Virus record (IMG/VR): IMGVR_UViG_3300033150_002791
Span: 1 to 28,434 of that record
Strand: one strand, 5' to 3'
Length of the DNA stretch: 28,434 bases
Source of the DNA: a virus
Shown: one piece after another, positions 1 through 6,051 of the stretch
Layout of the letters: each line of letters begins with the position of its first letter
Position numbering within the stretch: position 1 is the stretch's first letter
Made by a program: the position numbers and the translations under genes
Notes under the pieces: generated by a model
What the model was told of the DNA's origin: nothing
Database searches by the model: none
Seen by the model: the letters and a program-made list of their open reading frames with translations, nothing else

Positions 1-2
1 TC

Positions 3-152
3 ATCGAGCATCACGAGAAAACTAACCAGTGGCAATGTCTTGTTTGCAATCAGGAACTCTGGCTTTCTATTGACAGCGATGGACGGCTTCTTGGGCTTGT
101 CTGCCCATTTTGTAAAATCATCTATGTCTTTGAGGTAGCGATGACTATATAA
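3..152 (+). CDS. Partial CDS: C-terminal part of a small zinc-ribbon protein
   Basis: An open frame runs in from the left edge and stops at TAA 150-152, giving 49 residues with no start codon in the window. Two CxxC pairs (CLVC and CPFC, about 20 residues apart) form a probable zinc ribbon. The stop is followed at once by a strong Shine-Dalgarno sequence and the next gene, so the two look like one operon. Its function is unknown; zinc ribbons of this size in phages are usually nucleic-acid-binding or adaptor proteins. The frame is short but coherent. Confidence 0.55.
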   Translation: MEHHEKTNQWQCLVCNQELWLSIDSDGRLLGLVCPFCKIIYVFEVAMTI

Positions 153-159
153 GGAGGTG
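151..159 (+). promoter_or_regulatory. Strong Shine-Dalgarno site for the 163 gene
   Basis: AAGGAGGTG is almost fully complementary to the bacterial 16S rRNA 3' end. It fixes the start at ATG 163. It is unusual here because most genes in the window lack such a site. Confidence 0.75.
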
Positions 160-162
160 AAA

Positions 163-378
163 ATGAAGGAAAGATATGACCGCAAAAAGGTGATAAACTC
201 GCTGGAGGAAGCTTTGAGGCTTCTGGGGCTTGCCGAAGACAAACTCCGCAATGTTATCCCTCACATTGATGACAGATTTCAAGATTGGCTGTGTCTCCAC
301 GATGTCGCAAAACTCATTTTAAGGGCGAAGCTGGAAATCATCGAGGCAAGCGATGAAATCAATCTCAGCCTTTATTAG
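163..378 (+). CDS. Small hypothetical protein (71 aa)
   Basis: Start chosen at ATG 163 because a near-perfect Shine-Dalgarno sequence, AAGGAGGTG (151-159), lies five bases upstream; an in-frame GTG at 157 is inside that site. The protein is mostly charged alpha-helix (EEALRLLGLAEDKLRNV, then a second helix with DVAKLILRAKLEIIEA), with no membrane segment and no recognised motif. It is one of very few genes in the window with a classical ribosome-binding site. Function unknown. Confidence 0.7.
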   Translation: MKERYDRKKVINSLEEALRLLGLAEDKLRNVIPHIDDRFQDWLCLHDVAKLILRAKLEIIEASDEINLSLY

Positions 379-384
379 TTCTTT

Positions 385-523
385 ATGAGGAGGGGCTAAT
401 TACTTGATAGTTGGTCTCTCCTCTCTCTCCTCCTTATCACGATGAGGGGGCTACCAAAAGGTTCTGTCCTGCGGGAATCCCCCTCCTTATACAAAATTAT
501 AAGTTTCGTGATAAGGAGGAGGG
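385..523 (+). promoter_or_regulatory. Structured leader with a long inverted repeat covering a Shine-Dalgarno site
   Basis: Perfect 16-bp arms lie at 427-442 (CTCCTCCTTATCACGA) and 506-521 (its reverse complement). Inside them GAGGGGG (about 444-449) can pair with CCCCCTC (479-485). The right arm contains AAGGAGGAGGG, a Shine-Dalgarno sequence directly before ATG 524. A second copy of CTCCTTAT (483-490) could also pair with it, and GAGGAGGGG (385-393) could pair with the CTCCTC runs. This gives mutually exclusive foldings that hide or expose the site. No known riboswitch class is recognised. Confidence 0.5.
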
Positions 524-607
524 ATGCTGAACCTTGCTCAAATCTTACGTCCCTCAAAAAGGTTGCATAACAAAAATGTCTGTTTCGAAAAAGTTAGAAA
601 TACTTAA
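524..607 (+). CDS. Possible 27-residue leader peptide
   Basis: A short frame (begins MLNLAQIL, ends VRNT) starts at ATG 524, four bases after a strong GGAGG Shine-Dalgarno sequence that forms one arm of the inverted repeat upstream. It ends 27 bases before the lysis protease start. It may be a leader peptide whose translation is gated by the hairpin, or an accidental frame. There is no composition or homology support, only the ribosome-binding site and position. Confidence 0.3.
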   Translation: MLNLAQILRPSKRLHNKNVCFEKVRNT

Positions 608-634
608 AAGAATTAAGCCTAATAAGCGAAAGAT

Positions 635-1750
635 ATGGCATTTAGTATTATCAAAAATTGGTTCAGACACCCAGAACCTCCGCAGGGAGTTATTGAAGAC
701 CCAAGAAGAGAAGAGGAAAAGGAGTTAGATTATCAAGACGAGGAGATTTTAGAAGTTGCTCCAATTGCTTGGCCGAGATGGGAGGCAATAAAAACAAAAA
801 TTGAGGAAGATTTATCACATTACAAAGTTTTCAATCAAGACGGTTCTTCTTCTTGTTTAGCACAAGCAACCGCACTTGCTTTAGGAATTGATAATTATTT
901 AGAAGAAGGTAAATTTATTGCCTTTTCCCCTGCCGATATTTATTGTAGAAGGGCAAACAAACCAAGAAAGGGAATGTATTTTCAAGATGCACTTCATTTA
1001 GCATATAAAAGAGGAGCAACGCTTTACGATTGGCTTCCAACTGATGGATTGAACGAAGAGCAGATAAACAAACTTCTTGATAATTATCTACCAAGTTATG
1101 GAGAAGTAGCAAAAGTATTCAAAGCAGGAAACTATTTCTGGATTAAAGATGGTCACAAAGATATAGAAAGGGTCGCTTATTGGCTAAATGTAGAGAGGAG
1201 ACCTGTAATTTTAGGAGTTGCTTTTGGAAATAAAGAATGGTCAAGAACAGAGCCGAAACTTCTAACTAAATATGCTATTTATAGACACGGAATTTGTGCT
1301 GTGCCAGAAGGAGCATTTTTGAAGAACGGGAAAGCGTATATTTTAATTCAGGATAGTTGGGGAGTAAATTCTGGCTGGAATGGGAGAAGATTTGTGTCAG
1401 AAGATTGGTGGAAACAAGGTAGGATTTTAGGTGCTTTAACCTTCAAAAAACTAAAAAATACTTGGAGAAGTGAAGAAGATAAACCAAAGCCAAAATGGAA
1501 ATTTACAAGGGATTTAGTTTTTGGAATGAAAAACGAAGATGTGAGAATGCTTCAAGAGTGTCTTAAATACGAAGAGTTGTTCCCGATAAATGTGCCAAGC
1601 ACAGGGCTGTATCTTAATATAACCGCTAAGGCGGTTTATAAGTTTCAGGTTAAATATGAAGTTGCGCCGATGGCAGAATTAGATGCCTTAAAAGGTCGCA
1701 GGGTTGGGCCAAAAACGAGGGCAAAACTTAATGAATTGTTTGGAAAATGA
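635..1750 (+). CDS. Papain-like cysteine peptidase with peptidoglycan-binding domain (probable endolysin)
   Basis: Residues about 60-260 form a C1 (papain)-type peptidase: QDGSSSC with the nucleophile Cys74, His218 in RHGIC, and an aromatic DSWG at 240-243 where papains have Asn-Ser-Trp, so Asp replaces the usual Asn. Residues about 285-371 are a PG_binding_1-like domain with the pattern GMKNEDVRMLQ, then AVYKFQ and VGPKTRAKLN. Cleaving peptide cross-links in the cell wall while anchored to it fits an endolysin, and a holin-like gene lies 700 bases downstream. An in-frame TAA at 623-625 makes ATG 635 the first possible start. No signal peptide is evident, so export would need a holin. A virion-associated protease is the alternative. 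Confidence 0.85.
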   Translation: MAFSIIKNWFRHPEPPQGVIEDPRREEEKELDYQDEEILEVAPIAWPRWEAIKTKIEEDLSHYKVFNQDGSSSCLAQATALALGIDNYLEEGKFIAFSPADIYCRRANKPRKGMYFQDALHLAYKRGATLYDWLPTDGLNEEQINKLLDNYLPSYGEVAKVFKAGNYFWIKDGHKDIERVAYWLNVERRPVILGVAFGNKEWSRTEPKLLTKYAIYRHGICAVPEGAFLKNGKAYILIQDSWGVNSGWNGRRFVSEDWWKQGRILGALTFKKLKNTWRSEEDKPKPKWKFTRDLVFGMKNEDVRMLQECLKYEELFPINVPSTGLYLNITAKAVYKFQVKYEVAPMAELDALKGRRVGPKTRAKLNELFGK

Positions 1751-1908
1751 GAAAATTCTGCAGAAAATGTGGAAAAGCCTTTAATGCTCCAAGAGAAAGC
1801 CCGAACTTGTGTCCTTCCTGCCTTTTAGAAGAATATTACAACCATTATAGGAGAAAGGATAAAGAAAAGAAAAAAAATGAAAATATGGAAGCCCCTAACA
1901 AAGTTTAG
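1747..1908 (+). CDS. Small zinc-ribbon protein (53 aa)
   Basis: The ATG overlaps the previous stop as ATGA (1747-1750), the classic translational-coupling overlap. The N-terminus has CRKC and CPSC separated by about 14 residues, a compact zinc ribbon, followed by a helix (LLEEYYNHYRR) and a Lys-rich tail. The 3' end overlaps the next gene by 32 bases in another frame. It is probably a nucleic-acid-binding or adaptor protein; function unknown. Confidence 0.6.
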   Translation: MRKFCRKCGKAFNAPRESPNLCPSCLLEEYYNHYRRKDKEKKKNENMEAPNKV

Positions 1909-2089
1909 ATATACCGAAGACAGAAATGAGTGGAAATATCATACTGATTTTGCTGTTGAAGAGGGAGAAATGATAGAAGAATTTCAAGAGTTAATGAGAG
2001 TTTTTAAAGAAAAGTGTCCGAAAGGAAAAGAGTGGCGAATTCATTTTGAAATGGCGATAGAAGAGTTTGACGCCCCACACAAAAAATGA
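1877..2089 (+). CDS. Small hypothetical protein (70 aa)
   Basis: A soluble, charged protein with no membrane segment: a beta-like N-terminus (KFRYTEDRNEWKYH) followed by an acidic amphipathic helix (EEGEMIEEFQELMRVFKEKC). The start ATG sits in an A-run without a Shine-Dalgarno site, as for most genes here. It lies between the lysis protease and a basic protein gene. Family not recognised. Confidence 0.6.
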   Translation: MKIWKPLTKFRYTEDRNEWKYHTDFAVEEGEMIEEFQELMRVFKEKCPKGKEWRIHFEMAIEEFDAPHKK

Positions 2090-2105
2090 TATATATAATA
2101 TAAAA

Positions 2106-2110
2106 GGTCG
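2106..2110 (+). promoter_or_regulatory. AAAGGTCG leader element before the 2138 gene
   Basis: GGTCG, preceded by AAAA, ends 27 bases before ATG 2138. A TATAAT (2094-2099) lies six bases upstream, but no -35 sits at a normal distance. It is one of seven copies at matching positions in the window. Confidence 0.45.
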
Positions 2111-2137
2111 AAAAACAACCAATAAAAACAAGCGAAA

Positions 2138-2434
2138 ATGGTCACAAAAGTATTAAGAAAGAAAGGGAAAAAACCTATTAGGTTTGTTGCTGGCGGGCTT
2201 CATCGGTCTCTTGGTATCCCGCAAGGAGAAAAAATCCCAATGTCGCTGGTCAGAAAGTTGATACGGGCAGAAGTAGGAGAAACCGTTACAAATCCTACAA
2301 GTAAAGGGAGAAAAAGGATTAAGGTTACTACTCGCATTAAAAGACAAGTAACGCTTGGATTTAAGGGTGCATTAGCTGCAGGAAGGAGAAAAGTCCAGCG
2401 ACGACGCAGAAAAAGAAAAAAGAGAAAAAAATAA
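2138..2434 (+). CDS. Very basic small phage protein (98 aa)
   Basis: The central block GGLHRSLGIPQGEKIP resembles a motif found in short phage proteins that read G-A/G-L-H-x-x-L-x-V-P-x-G-E-x-I-P. The C-terminal 35 residues are almost entirely Lys and Arg, so nucleic-acid binding (DNA condensation or packaging) is plausible but not shown. It is preceded by the AAAGGTCG leader element and followed directly by the holin-like gene. The exact role is unknown. Confidence 0.7.
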   Translation: MVTKVLRKKGKKPIRFVAGGLHRSLGIPQGEKIPMSLVRKLIRAEVGETVTNPTSKGRKRIKVTTRIKRQVTLGFKGALAAGRRKVQRRRRKRKKRKK

Positions 2435-2446
2435 ATATATAAACTT

Positions 2447-2635
2447 ATGAAGAAAATCACATTAGACGGTTACAAAACTTATGTGAGCGGCGTGCTTATT
2501 GTTGTTTTCGCTATTCTATACGCTGCTCATCTTATTGAGGGAGAAACATTCTTAAAACTTTTGGGAGTTTTTCTCCCTCTTGAAGGGATAGCATTACGCC
2601 ACGCAATTAAAAAGGTCGAGAAACAAACCAAATAA
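2447..2635 (+). CDS. Holin-like small membrane protein (62 aa)
   Basis: A short basic N-terminus (MKKITLDGYKTY) leads into two hydrophobic stretches, about residues 13-31 (VSGVLIVVFAILYAAHLI) and 35-52 (LKLLGVFLPLEGIALRHA), and then a basic tail. Small size, two membrane spans, the charged C-terminus and location just after an endolysin-like gene all fit a holin. The layout resembles short phage holins with a 'KTYxxxxL' start. Other small phage membrane proteins remain possible, because holins share little sequence. Confidence 0.55.
   Translation: MKKITLDGYKTYVSGVLIVVFAILYAAHLIEGETFLKLLGVFLPLEGIALRHAIKKVEKQTK
2614..2618 (+). promoter_or_regulatory. AAAGGTCG leader element before the 2646 gene
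   Basis: AAAAAGGTCG lies inside the 3' end of the holin-like gene; GGTCG ends 27 bases before ATG 2646, the same gap as at 2138. The intervening sequence is A-rich. Confidence 0.45.
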
Positions 2636-2645
2636 ATAATTCACT

Positions 2646-2810
2646 ATGGAAGAAGAAGTTAAAGAGGAGGTAGCCACACCCGAAGAAGAAAAACAGGAAG
2701 AGGCTTCTGTTGAGGAATCTTCAGAAGAAGAAGCCTCCGAAGAAGAAAAGGAGTATAATGAAGTAGAAGATGCAGAAGACAAAGAATGGGTAGGCGGCCA
2801 TACGATGTAA
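2646..2810 (+). CDS. Extremely acidic small protein ending in WVGGHTM (54 aa)
   Basis: More than half the residues are Glu or Asp, giving a disordered, strongly negative protein. The last seven residues, WVGGHTM, are almost identical to the C-terminus (WIGGHTM) of the convergent sigma-region-4 gene at 3088-3552. The codons differ at the V/I and Gly positions, which points to selection on the peptide. It has the AAAGGTCG leader at the right distance, and its TAA is joined to the next gene as TAATATG. Possible roles are a DNA mimic, a scaffold-like protein or a transcription partner; none is proven. Confidence 0.7.
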   Translation: MEEEVKEEVATPEEEKQEEASVEESSEEEASEEEKEYNEVEDAEDKEWVGGHTM

Positions 2811-2811
2811 T

Positions 2812-3018
2812 ATGCCAGCGAAATCTCAGCGACAACACGGCTTTATGGGTTATGTCCTGCAGTATAAACTGACAGGACGTTTGCCACGTAAGATAAAAGA
2901 CCCTGATCTTATTCTCAAGATAAAGTTAGCGGCAAAGAGAATGACTGTAAAGCAGATTAAGGATTATCTGGAAACCAAGAAAAGCAAGTTGCCACGAAAG
3001 AAACGCAAGAGAAAATAA
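2812..3018 (+). CDS. Small basic phage protein, DUF3008-like (68 aa)
   Basis: The opening MPAKSQRQHGFMGYVLQYK matches the style of short phage proteins beginning MPAKSxxQQ-x-F/L-MG (DUF3008-like). A Lys-rich helix with KRMTVKQIKDYLETKK and a basic tail follow. The start is one base after the upstream stop (TAATATG). It is the last rightward gene before the bidirectional terminator. Function unknown; the family is usually found near late or structural genes. Confidence 0.65.
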   Translation: MPAKSQRQHGFMGYVLQYKLTGRLPRKIKDPDLILKIKLAAKRMTVKQIKDYLETKKSKLPRKKRKRK

Positions 3019-3035
3019 GGGAGATGTTGCAACAT

Positions 3036-3089
3036 AAAAAACCACCCCAGTTCGGGTAATGGGAGGGGCTCGGCTGGGGTGGTTTTTTT
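3036..3089. terminator. Bidirectional intrinsic terminator between convergent operons
   Basis: AAAAAACCACCCCAG (3036-3050) pairs perfectly with CTGGGGTGGTTTTTT (3074-3088). The G+C-rich stem is followed by a T-run on either strand. It closes the rightward late operon after 3018 and overlaps the last codons of the leftward operon, whose final stop is at 3088-3090. Confidence 0.9.
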
Positions 3090-3552
3090 ACATCGTATGC
3101 CCCCCAATCCACTGATTTCCTGATGGCTTGCGAATGCTTATCCTGTCTAAAAGCTTCTTATCTGCTGTAAAAGTTAAACTTCCCCCGTCAGAAAAAGAAA
3201 GTATAATAAGGCTTCGCCCTCTATCAATAGATAAATCCTTAATATGTGTAGAGGAGGGCGCCCCTGCTTTCTCCTCTTTAATTGGTTCTCCAATTGTTTC
3301 TTGGGTAGGCCCTTTTAGCATTTCTTTTACTTCTTGATATGCTTTCCAAATCTTTTCAATTGCTCGATATTCTATCTGCCTTACTCTTTCACCACTAACT
3401 CCTAACTTTTTCCCAATTTCTCTATAAGACATTTTTTCCTCGCCATCTAAACCATAATACATTCTAACTATCATTTTCTCTCTGCCCCCAAGTATATCGA
3501 TGTATCGGGGGAGAATTTCTTTTATTTTTTTTCTATCTATTTTTTTTGGCAT
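3088..3552 (-). CDS. Sigma-70 region 4-like transcription factor (154 aa)
   Basis: Residues 24-68 closely follow sigma-70 region 4: REKMIVRMYYGLDG, then the helix-turn-helix YREIGKKLGVSGERVRQIE and the helix AIEKI. Region 4 binds the -35 element and the RNA polymerase beta flap. Region 2, needed for -10 melting, is absent, so this is a region-4-only regulator or part of a split sigma, not a complete factor. Residues about 100-147 form an extra beta-rich domain, and the protein ends in WIGGHTM, shared with the acidic late protein. As the last gene of the leftward early block it is well placed to switch on late transcription. Confidence 0.8.
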   Translation of the reverse strand: MPKKIDRKKIKEILPRYIDILGGREKMIVRMYYGLDGEEKMSYREIGKKLGVSGERVRQIEYRAIEKIWKAYQEVKEMLKGPTQETIGEPIKEEKAGAPSSTHIKDLSIDRGRSLIILSFSDGGSLTFTADKKLLDRISIRKPSGNQWIGGHTM

Positions 3553-3559
3553 AGGCGTA

Positions 3560-3889
3560 TTATTTCTTCTTAATTGCTTTTAATGTTTTAATTTTATCTT
3601 TACGCTCCCACAACCTAATATCTTCTGGGGCATTAAAAATATAAATCATCACTGCTTTAATAAGTAAAAAGGCTAACGCTAATGCCTCATCTACGGCCAT
3701 CTCAAAATTGTCGTCGTCGATTTGCACGCTGTCCTTATCTATTTTCTTTTCCCTATAAAGTTGAAACCTAATTACATCGTGAGGCGGGTTATTATTCTTA
3801 ACTATTCCGCTTCTGTAAAATCCGTTTGGGTATATGACTTGCCCGATCCATTTAGTTCTTTTTCTTTTGCTTTTATTTGTATTTCTCAT
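3560..3889 (-). CDS. Hypothetical protein (109 aa)
   Basis: A basic N-terminus (NKSKRKRTK) precedes a beta-rich middle (WIGQVIYPNGFYRSGIV), an acidic patch with DDDNFE, and a hydrophobic helix ALALAFLLIKAVMIYIF that could be buried or membrane-associated. The start ATG overlaps the stop of the small Gly/Arg-rich gene upstream as ATGA. Family not recognised. Confidence 0.6.
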   Translation of the reverse strand: MRNTNKSKRKRTKWIGQVIYPNGFYRSGIVKNNNPPHDVIRFQLYREKKIDKDSVQIDDDNFEMAVDEALALAFLLIKAVMIYIFNAPEDIRLWERKDKIKTLKAIKKK

Positions 3890-4026
3890 AGTATTATTTT
3901 TTTTGACCTATAAGGAACCCCAATGGGTCCTCTTCCTTTTCCACGCCCCAAACCCCTTCCTTTTCCCTTAGAGCGGATTTTTGAACCTGGACATTTTCTT
4001 TTTCTCATAGGTTTTCTTTTAGCCAT
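3886..4026 (-). CDS. Small Gly/Arg/Lys-rich basic protein (46 aa)
   Basis: It begins MAKRKPMRKRK and continues with a GKGRGLGRGKGRG repeat and a short hydrophobic end (VPYRSKKIIL). The start is adjacent to the stop of the upstream gene, and its own stop overlaps the next ATG (ATGA). Its first ten codons are nearly the same as those of the neighbouring 4027-4218 gene, suggesting duplication. RGG-like basic peptides commonly bind nucleic acid; nothing more can be said. Confidence 0.55.
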   Translation of the reverse strand: MAKRKPMRKRKCPGSKIRSKGKGRGLGRGKGRGPIGVPYRSKKIIL

Positions 4027-4218
4027 TTAATAAATATCGGGATAAGAATCTTTTAAATCATTTATTTCCTCCCAGAGAAAAGCAAGCCACTTTAAGAGTT
4101 CTTCTTTGGTCATCTTTCTAAAATCCTCGTTATATTCTTCTGACAAATCATCTAACAGGATTTCCCACCTTTTTCTTCTTTTTCTTTTTCGTTTTTTCAT
4201 AGGGTTTCTTTTAGCCAT
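4027..4218 (-). CDS. Small protein with basic N-terminus and acidic helical body (63 aa)
   Basis: MAKRNPMKKRKRKRRKRW is followed by acidic helices (LLDDLSEEYNEDFRK and EELLKWLAFLWEEINDLKD). The start at 4218 is preferred because its MAKRxPM opening is shared with the adjacent paralogous start at 4026. ATG 4200 is an alternative, since it overlaps the previous frame's stop as ATGA. Function unknown. Confidence 0.55.
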   Translation of the reverse strand: MAKRNPMKKRKRKRRKRWEILLDDLSEEYNEDFRKMTKEELLKWLAFLWEEINDLKDSYPDIY

Positions 4219-4461
4219 TGTTGTTGCTTTTGGTAATAAATATCAAATTTTGCCGAATCTGCCAAAGGAATTCCACCTGATTTTTCCTCTATTCTCCAGA
4301 TTTCTTTATGTGTCTCCTCAAGCGTCTCCTCTATAAAGCGTTGGCGGAGTTATTCCACACATAGCGTGTTCGGTGGTGTAATCTACCTTTGTCAATGCAA
4401 AAATCTCTCGGGTTAATTTTCTTATCTCCTCTTTAATTGTTTTCTTTTGTTTTTTGGTCAT
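4197..4461 (-). CDS. Hypothetical gene split over two frames (possible +1 frameshift)
   Basis: Frame one starts at ATG 4461 (MTKKQKKTIKEEIRKLTREIF) and stops at TGA 4318-4320 after 47 codons. The +1 frame is open from just after a TAA overlapping codons of the first frame down to TGA 4197-4199. It reads as a convincing helical protein (RQRFIEETLEETHKEIWRIE, ending QQQWLKETL) but has no ATG, GTG or TTG near its beginning. Joining them gives about 90 residues. Candidate slip sites are CTT-TAT and GCT-TGA after the Shine-Dalgarno-like AGAGGAG. A real frameshift mutation or a sequence error is equally possible. Confidence 0.45.
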
Positions 4462-4702
4462 AGGTTTGCATATCTTCTAAAACCTTTAAAAAACCCTCAA
4501 GTAATTTTTTAGTTGCCCTTCTTGCCTCTTCACCTAAAAGAGGTTGAGGGGTAAAAATAACTCTTCCACGCATTATTTCTCCTTCTTTTTCGAATACTAC
4601 AGCCATAAACGGATAAATAGCTGGTTGTTGAATATATCTTTTAATACCTTTATTAGTGGCAACAAAAAGAGGAAAATCACCTTTCTTCTGCTTTTTGTTC
4701 AT
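4433..4702 (-). CDS. Hypothetical protein (89 aa)
   Basis: A mixed alpha/beta protein with a beta-strand core (AIYPFMAVVFEKEG, RGRVIFTPQ) and a C-terminal helix (EEARRATKKLLEGFLKVLEDM). There is no signal or membrane segment. It starts just after the 3D-domain gene and overlaps the start of the frameshifted gene. Family not recognised. Confidence 0.6.
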   Translation of the reverse strand: MNKKQKKGDFPLFVATNKGIKRYIQQPAIYPFMAVVFEKEGEIMRGRVIFTPQPLLGEEARRATKKLLEGFLKVLEDMQTYDQKTKENN

Positions 4703-4705
4703 AAC

Positions 4706-5194
4706 CTAATGGTAAATTTTAACTTCTTTTATCCTTCTCCCAAATCGCCTTGCCTCCCAATAATCCCACATCAAAATGTCAAACCTATTCTGATACCAAT
4801 ACTTTGGATGCATTCTATCTTGGCACTCATACAATTTCCCATCTATCTCAATAATCGTCCCAAACTCCAGCCAGACAGGGCAAGCCACAATTCCCTCTCT
4901 CACTCTTTCTCCTGACGCTGTTATATGCGGCGTAGAATCTGTTTGCTCTGGAACAGGATTATATGCAGTAACCACAGCCCTCACAACTCTTTTAGGATAA
5001 GCGTGAGGCGCATAGGCATACAGAAACGGTTCCTGATATCGCCCATAGTTATACAGAATAGAGGATTCGACCTTTGGTTTTTTAAGAGCCATTATGCAAA
5101 GTATTAGTGCTGTTATCAATGATAAGAATGTTAAGGTCCAAACGATTTTTATCAAGATTGGGAATCTCGGTAAGGGGTCATCGTTTTTACTCAT
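4706..5194 (-). CDS. Membrane-anchored 3D-domain (double-psi beta-barrel) cell-wall hydrolase
   Basis: A single N-terminal membrane segment (about residues 13-37, ILIKIVWTLTFLSLITALIL) is followed by a 3D domain (about 70-162): AVVTAYNPVPEQTDSTP, TASG, a Gly-Thr-Ile-Ile-Glu-Ile strand, CQDRM and RFDILMWD. The three aspartates (in QTDS, CQDR and RFDI) match the name-giving Asp triad of MltA/YuiC/RpfB-type 3D proteins, which act on peptidoglycan glycan strands. It lies in the leftward block rather than with the lysis protease, so it may remodel the wall during infection. Its start overlaps the YopX gene by eight bases. Confidence 0.82.
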   Translation of the reverse strand: MSKNDDPLPRFPILIKIVWTLTFLSLITALILCIMALKKPKVESSILYNYGRYQEPFLYAYAPHAYPKRVVRAVVTAYNPVPEQTDSTPHITASGERVREGIVACPVWLEFGTIIEIDGKLYECQDRMHPKYWYQNRFDILMWDYWEARRFGRRIKEVKIYH

Positions 5195-5579
5195 AGGTTT
5201 GGGTTAATAGTTCGGGATTTTGGAAGACATTTCCGACAACCGCAATTACCTTATAAAAGACAGAATACATTAAATCCTCTTTAGTATTTTCATCTTCGCC
5301 ATCTATATAAAAGCCAGCATCATCCCAGAAAACCCTTCTTAGCTTTTTGCTCCCATCAATTTTTACTATATCTCCCTCATAGATTTCCTTTCCATTTTTA
5401 TCTTTAAGTCCCGTGTATTGGAGAACTTTACCAGTCCTTCGTTTGAGAATGGAGTCATACTTTGTGTCTATGCGATAATATTCTGTAGCAGAAATTGGAA
5501 AAACATCATACTCCATCTTGCCTAAAGCTTCGTTCCAAGCCCTGAATTTTATTTCTCTTTTTGGTAATTCGTAGGTCAT
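5187..5579 (-). CDS. YopX family phage protein (130 aa)
   Basis: It contains the family signatures REIKFRAWNEALGKM near the start, LQYTGLKDKNGKEIYEGDIV in the middle and a closing VVGNVFQNPELL. Start chosen at ATG 5579 because YopX proteins begin a few residues before REIKFRAW, and the bases before it (AATTAAAAAATCTATG) match the leader style of neighbouring genes. A longer frame from 5642 is less likely. YopX proteins are common in phages of low-G+C bacteria; their biochemical role is not established. Confidence 0.85.
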   Translation of the reverse strand: MTYELPKREIKFRAWNEALGKMEYDVFPISATEYYRIDTKYDSILKRRTGKVLQYTGLKDKNGKEIYEGDIVKIDGSKKLRRVFWDDAGFYIDGEDENTKEDLMYSVFYKVIAVVGNVFQNPELLTQTYE

Positions 5580-5670
5580 AGATTTTTTAATTACTTTCTC
5601 TTGCCCCCCCGCCCAATGTGTTGACATATCCTTCATTTTCAAAATGCAGGATAGTCCAGGAACGGGGGAG

Positions 5671-6051
5671 CTATAATTTGTAAAGCCTTCCTATGATTTT
5701 GGTTTCTTTTGCTTTGACCTTTGCTACTTCAATAAAGTAAATCCAACTATCATTGAAGTTATACTTTTGCTCTAACACATCTATTAGAAGTTTCAACTGA
5801 TTATCTAAATCAAACTCATACGGATTAGTAGCATAAAAGAGCAACTTAAGTCCTAACGCACATTTTCTCTTTTTTTTCTTCGCCCACCAGCCAGATGGCG
5901 AAGGCAATAAAAAGAAGAAGTCCTTTTCCCATTCTTTCGCTTCGGTTGTCTTGTAAATTTTTCCAGCCCGATTTACTCTGTATATTCTGTTTAAGGAAAG
6001 TAGGTTAGTCTGAACCTCAAACTCGATTTCTGCGATTTCTTCTTTGGGCAT
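5671..6051 (-). CDS. rusA: RusA-like Holliday junction resolvase
   Basis: The C-terminal half carries the RusA pattern: FDLDNQLKLLIDVLE (Asp81, Asp83, Asn84, Lys87, Asp91), then NDSW (Asp101) and VAKVKAKE (Lys111). In RusA these aspartates bind metal and cut four-way DNA junctions. Length (126 aa) is normal for the family. Asn100 replaces the first Asp of the usual DD pair. It starts one base after the upstream stop (TAATATG) and sits beside a Cas4-like nuclease, consistent with recombination or debranching of replicated DNA before packaging. Confidence 0.87.
   Translation of the reverse strand: MPKEEIAEIEFEVQTNLLSLNRIYRVNRAGKIYKTTEAKEWEKDFFFLLPSPSGWWAKKKKRKCALGLKLLFYATNPYEFDLDNQLKLLIDVLEQKYNFNDSWIYFIEVAKVKAKETKIIGRLYKL

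Noticed and set aside
534-728. Open frame overlapping the start of the lysis protease
   Set aside because: It begins with an alternative start and runs out of frame through the real protease gene; composition is Lys-rich by chance and no ribosome-binding site supports it.
2067-2099. Promoter TTGACG to TATAAT before the 2138 gene
   Set aside because: The spacer is 21 bases, too long for a normal sigma-70 promoter; the TATAAT alone is weak evidence in A+T-rich DNA.
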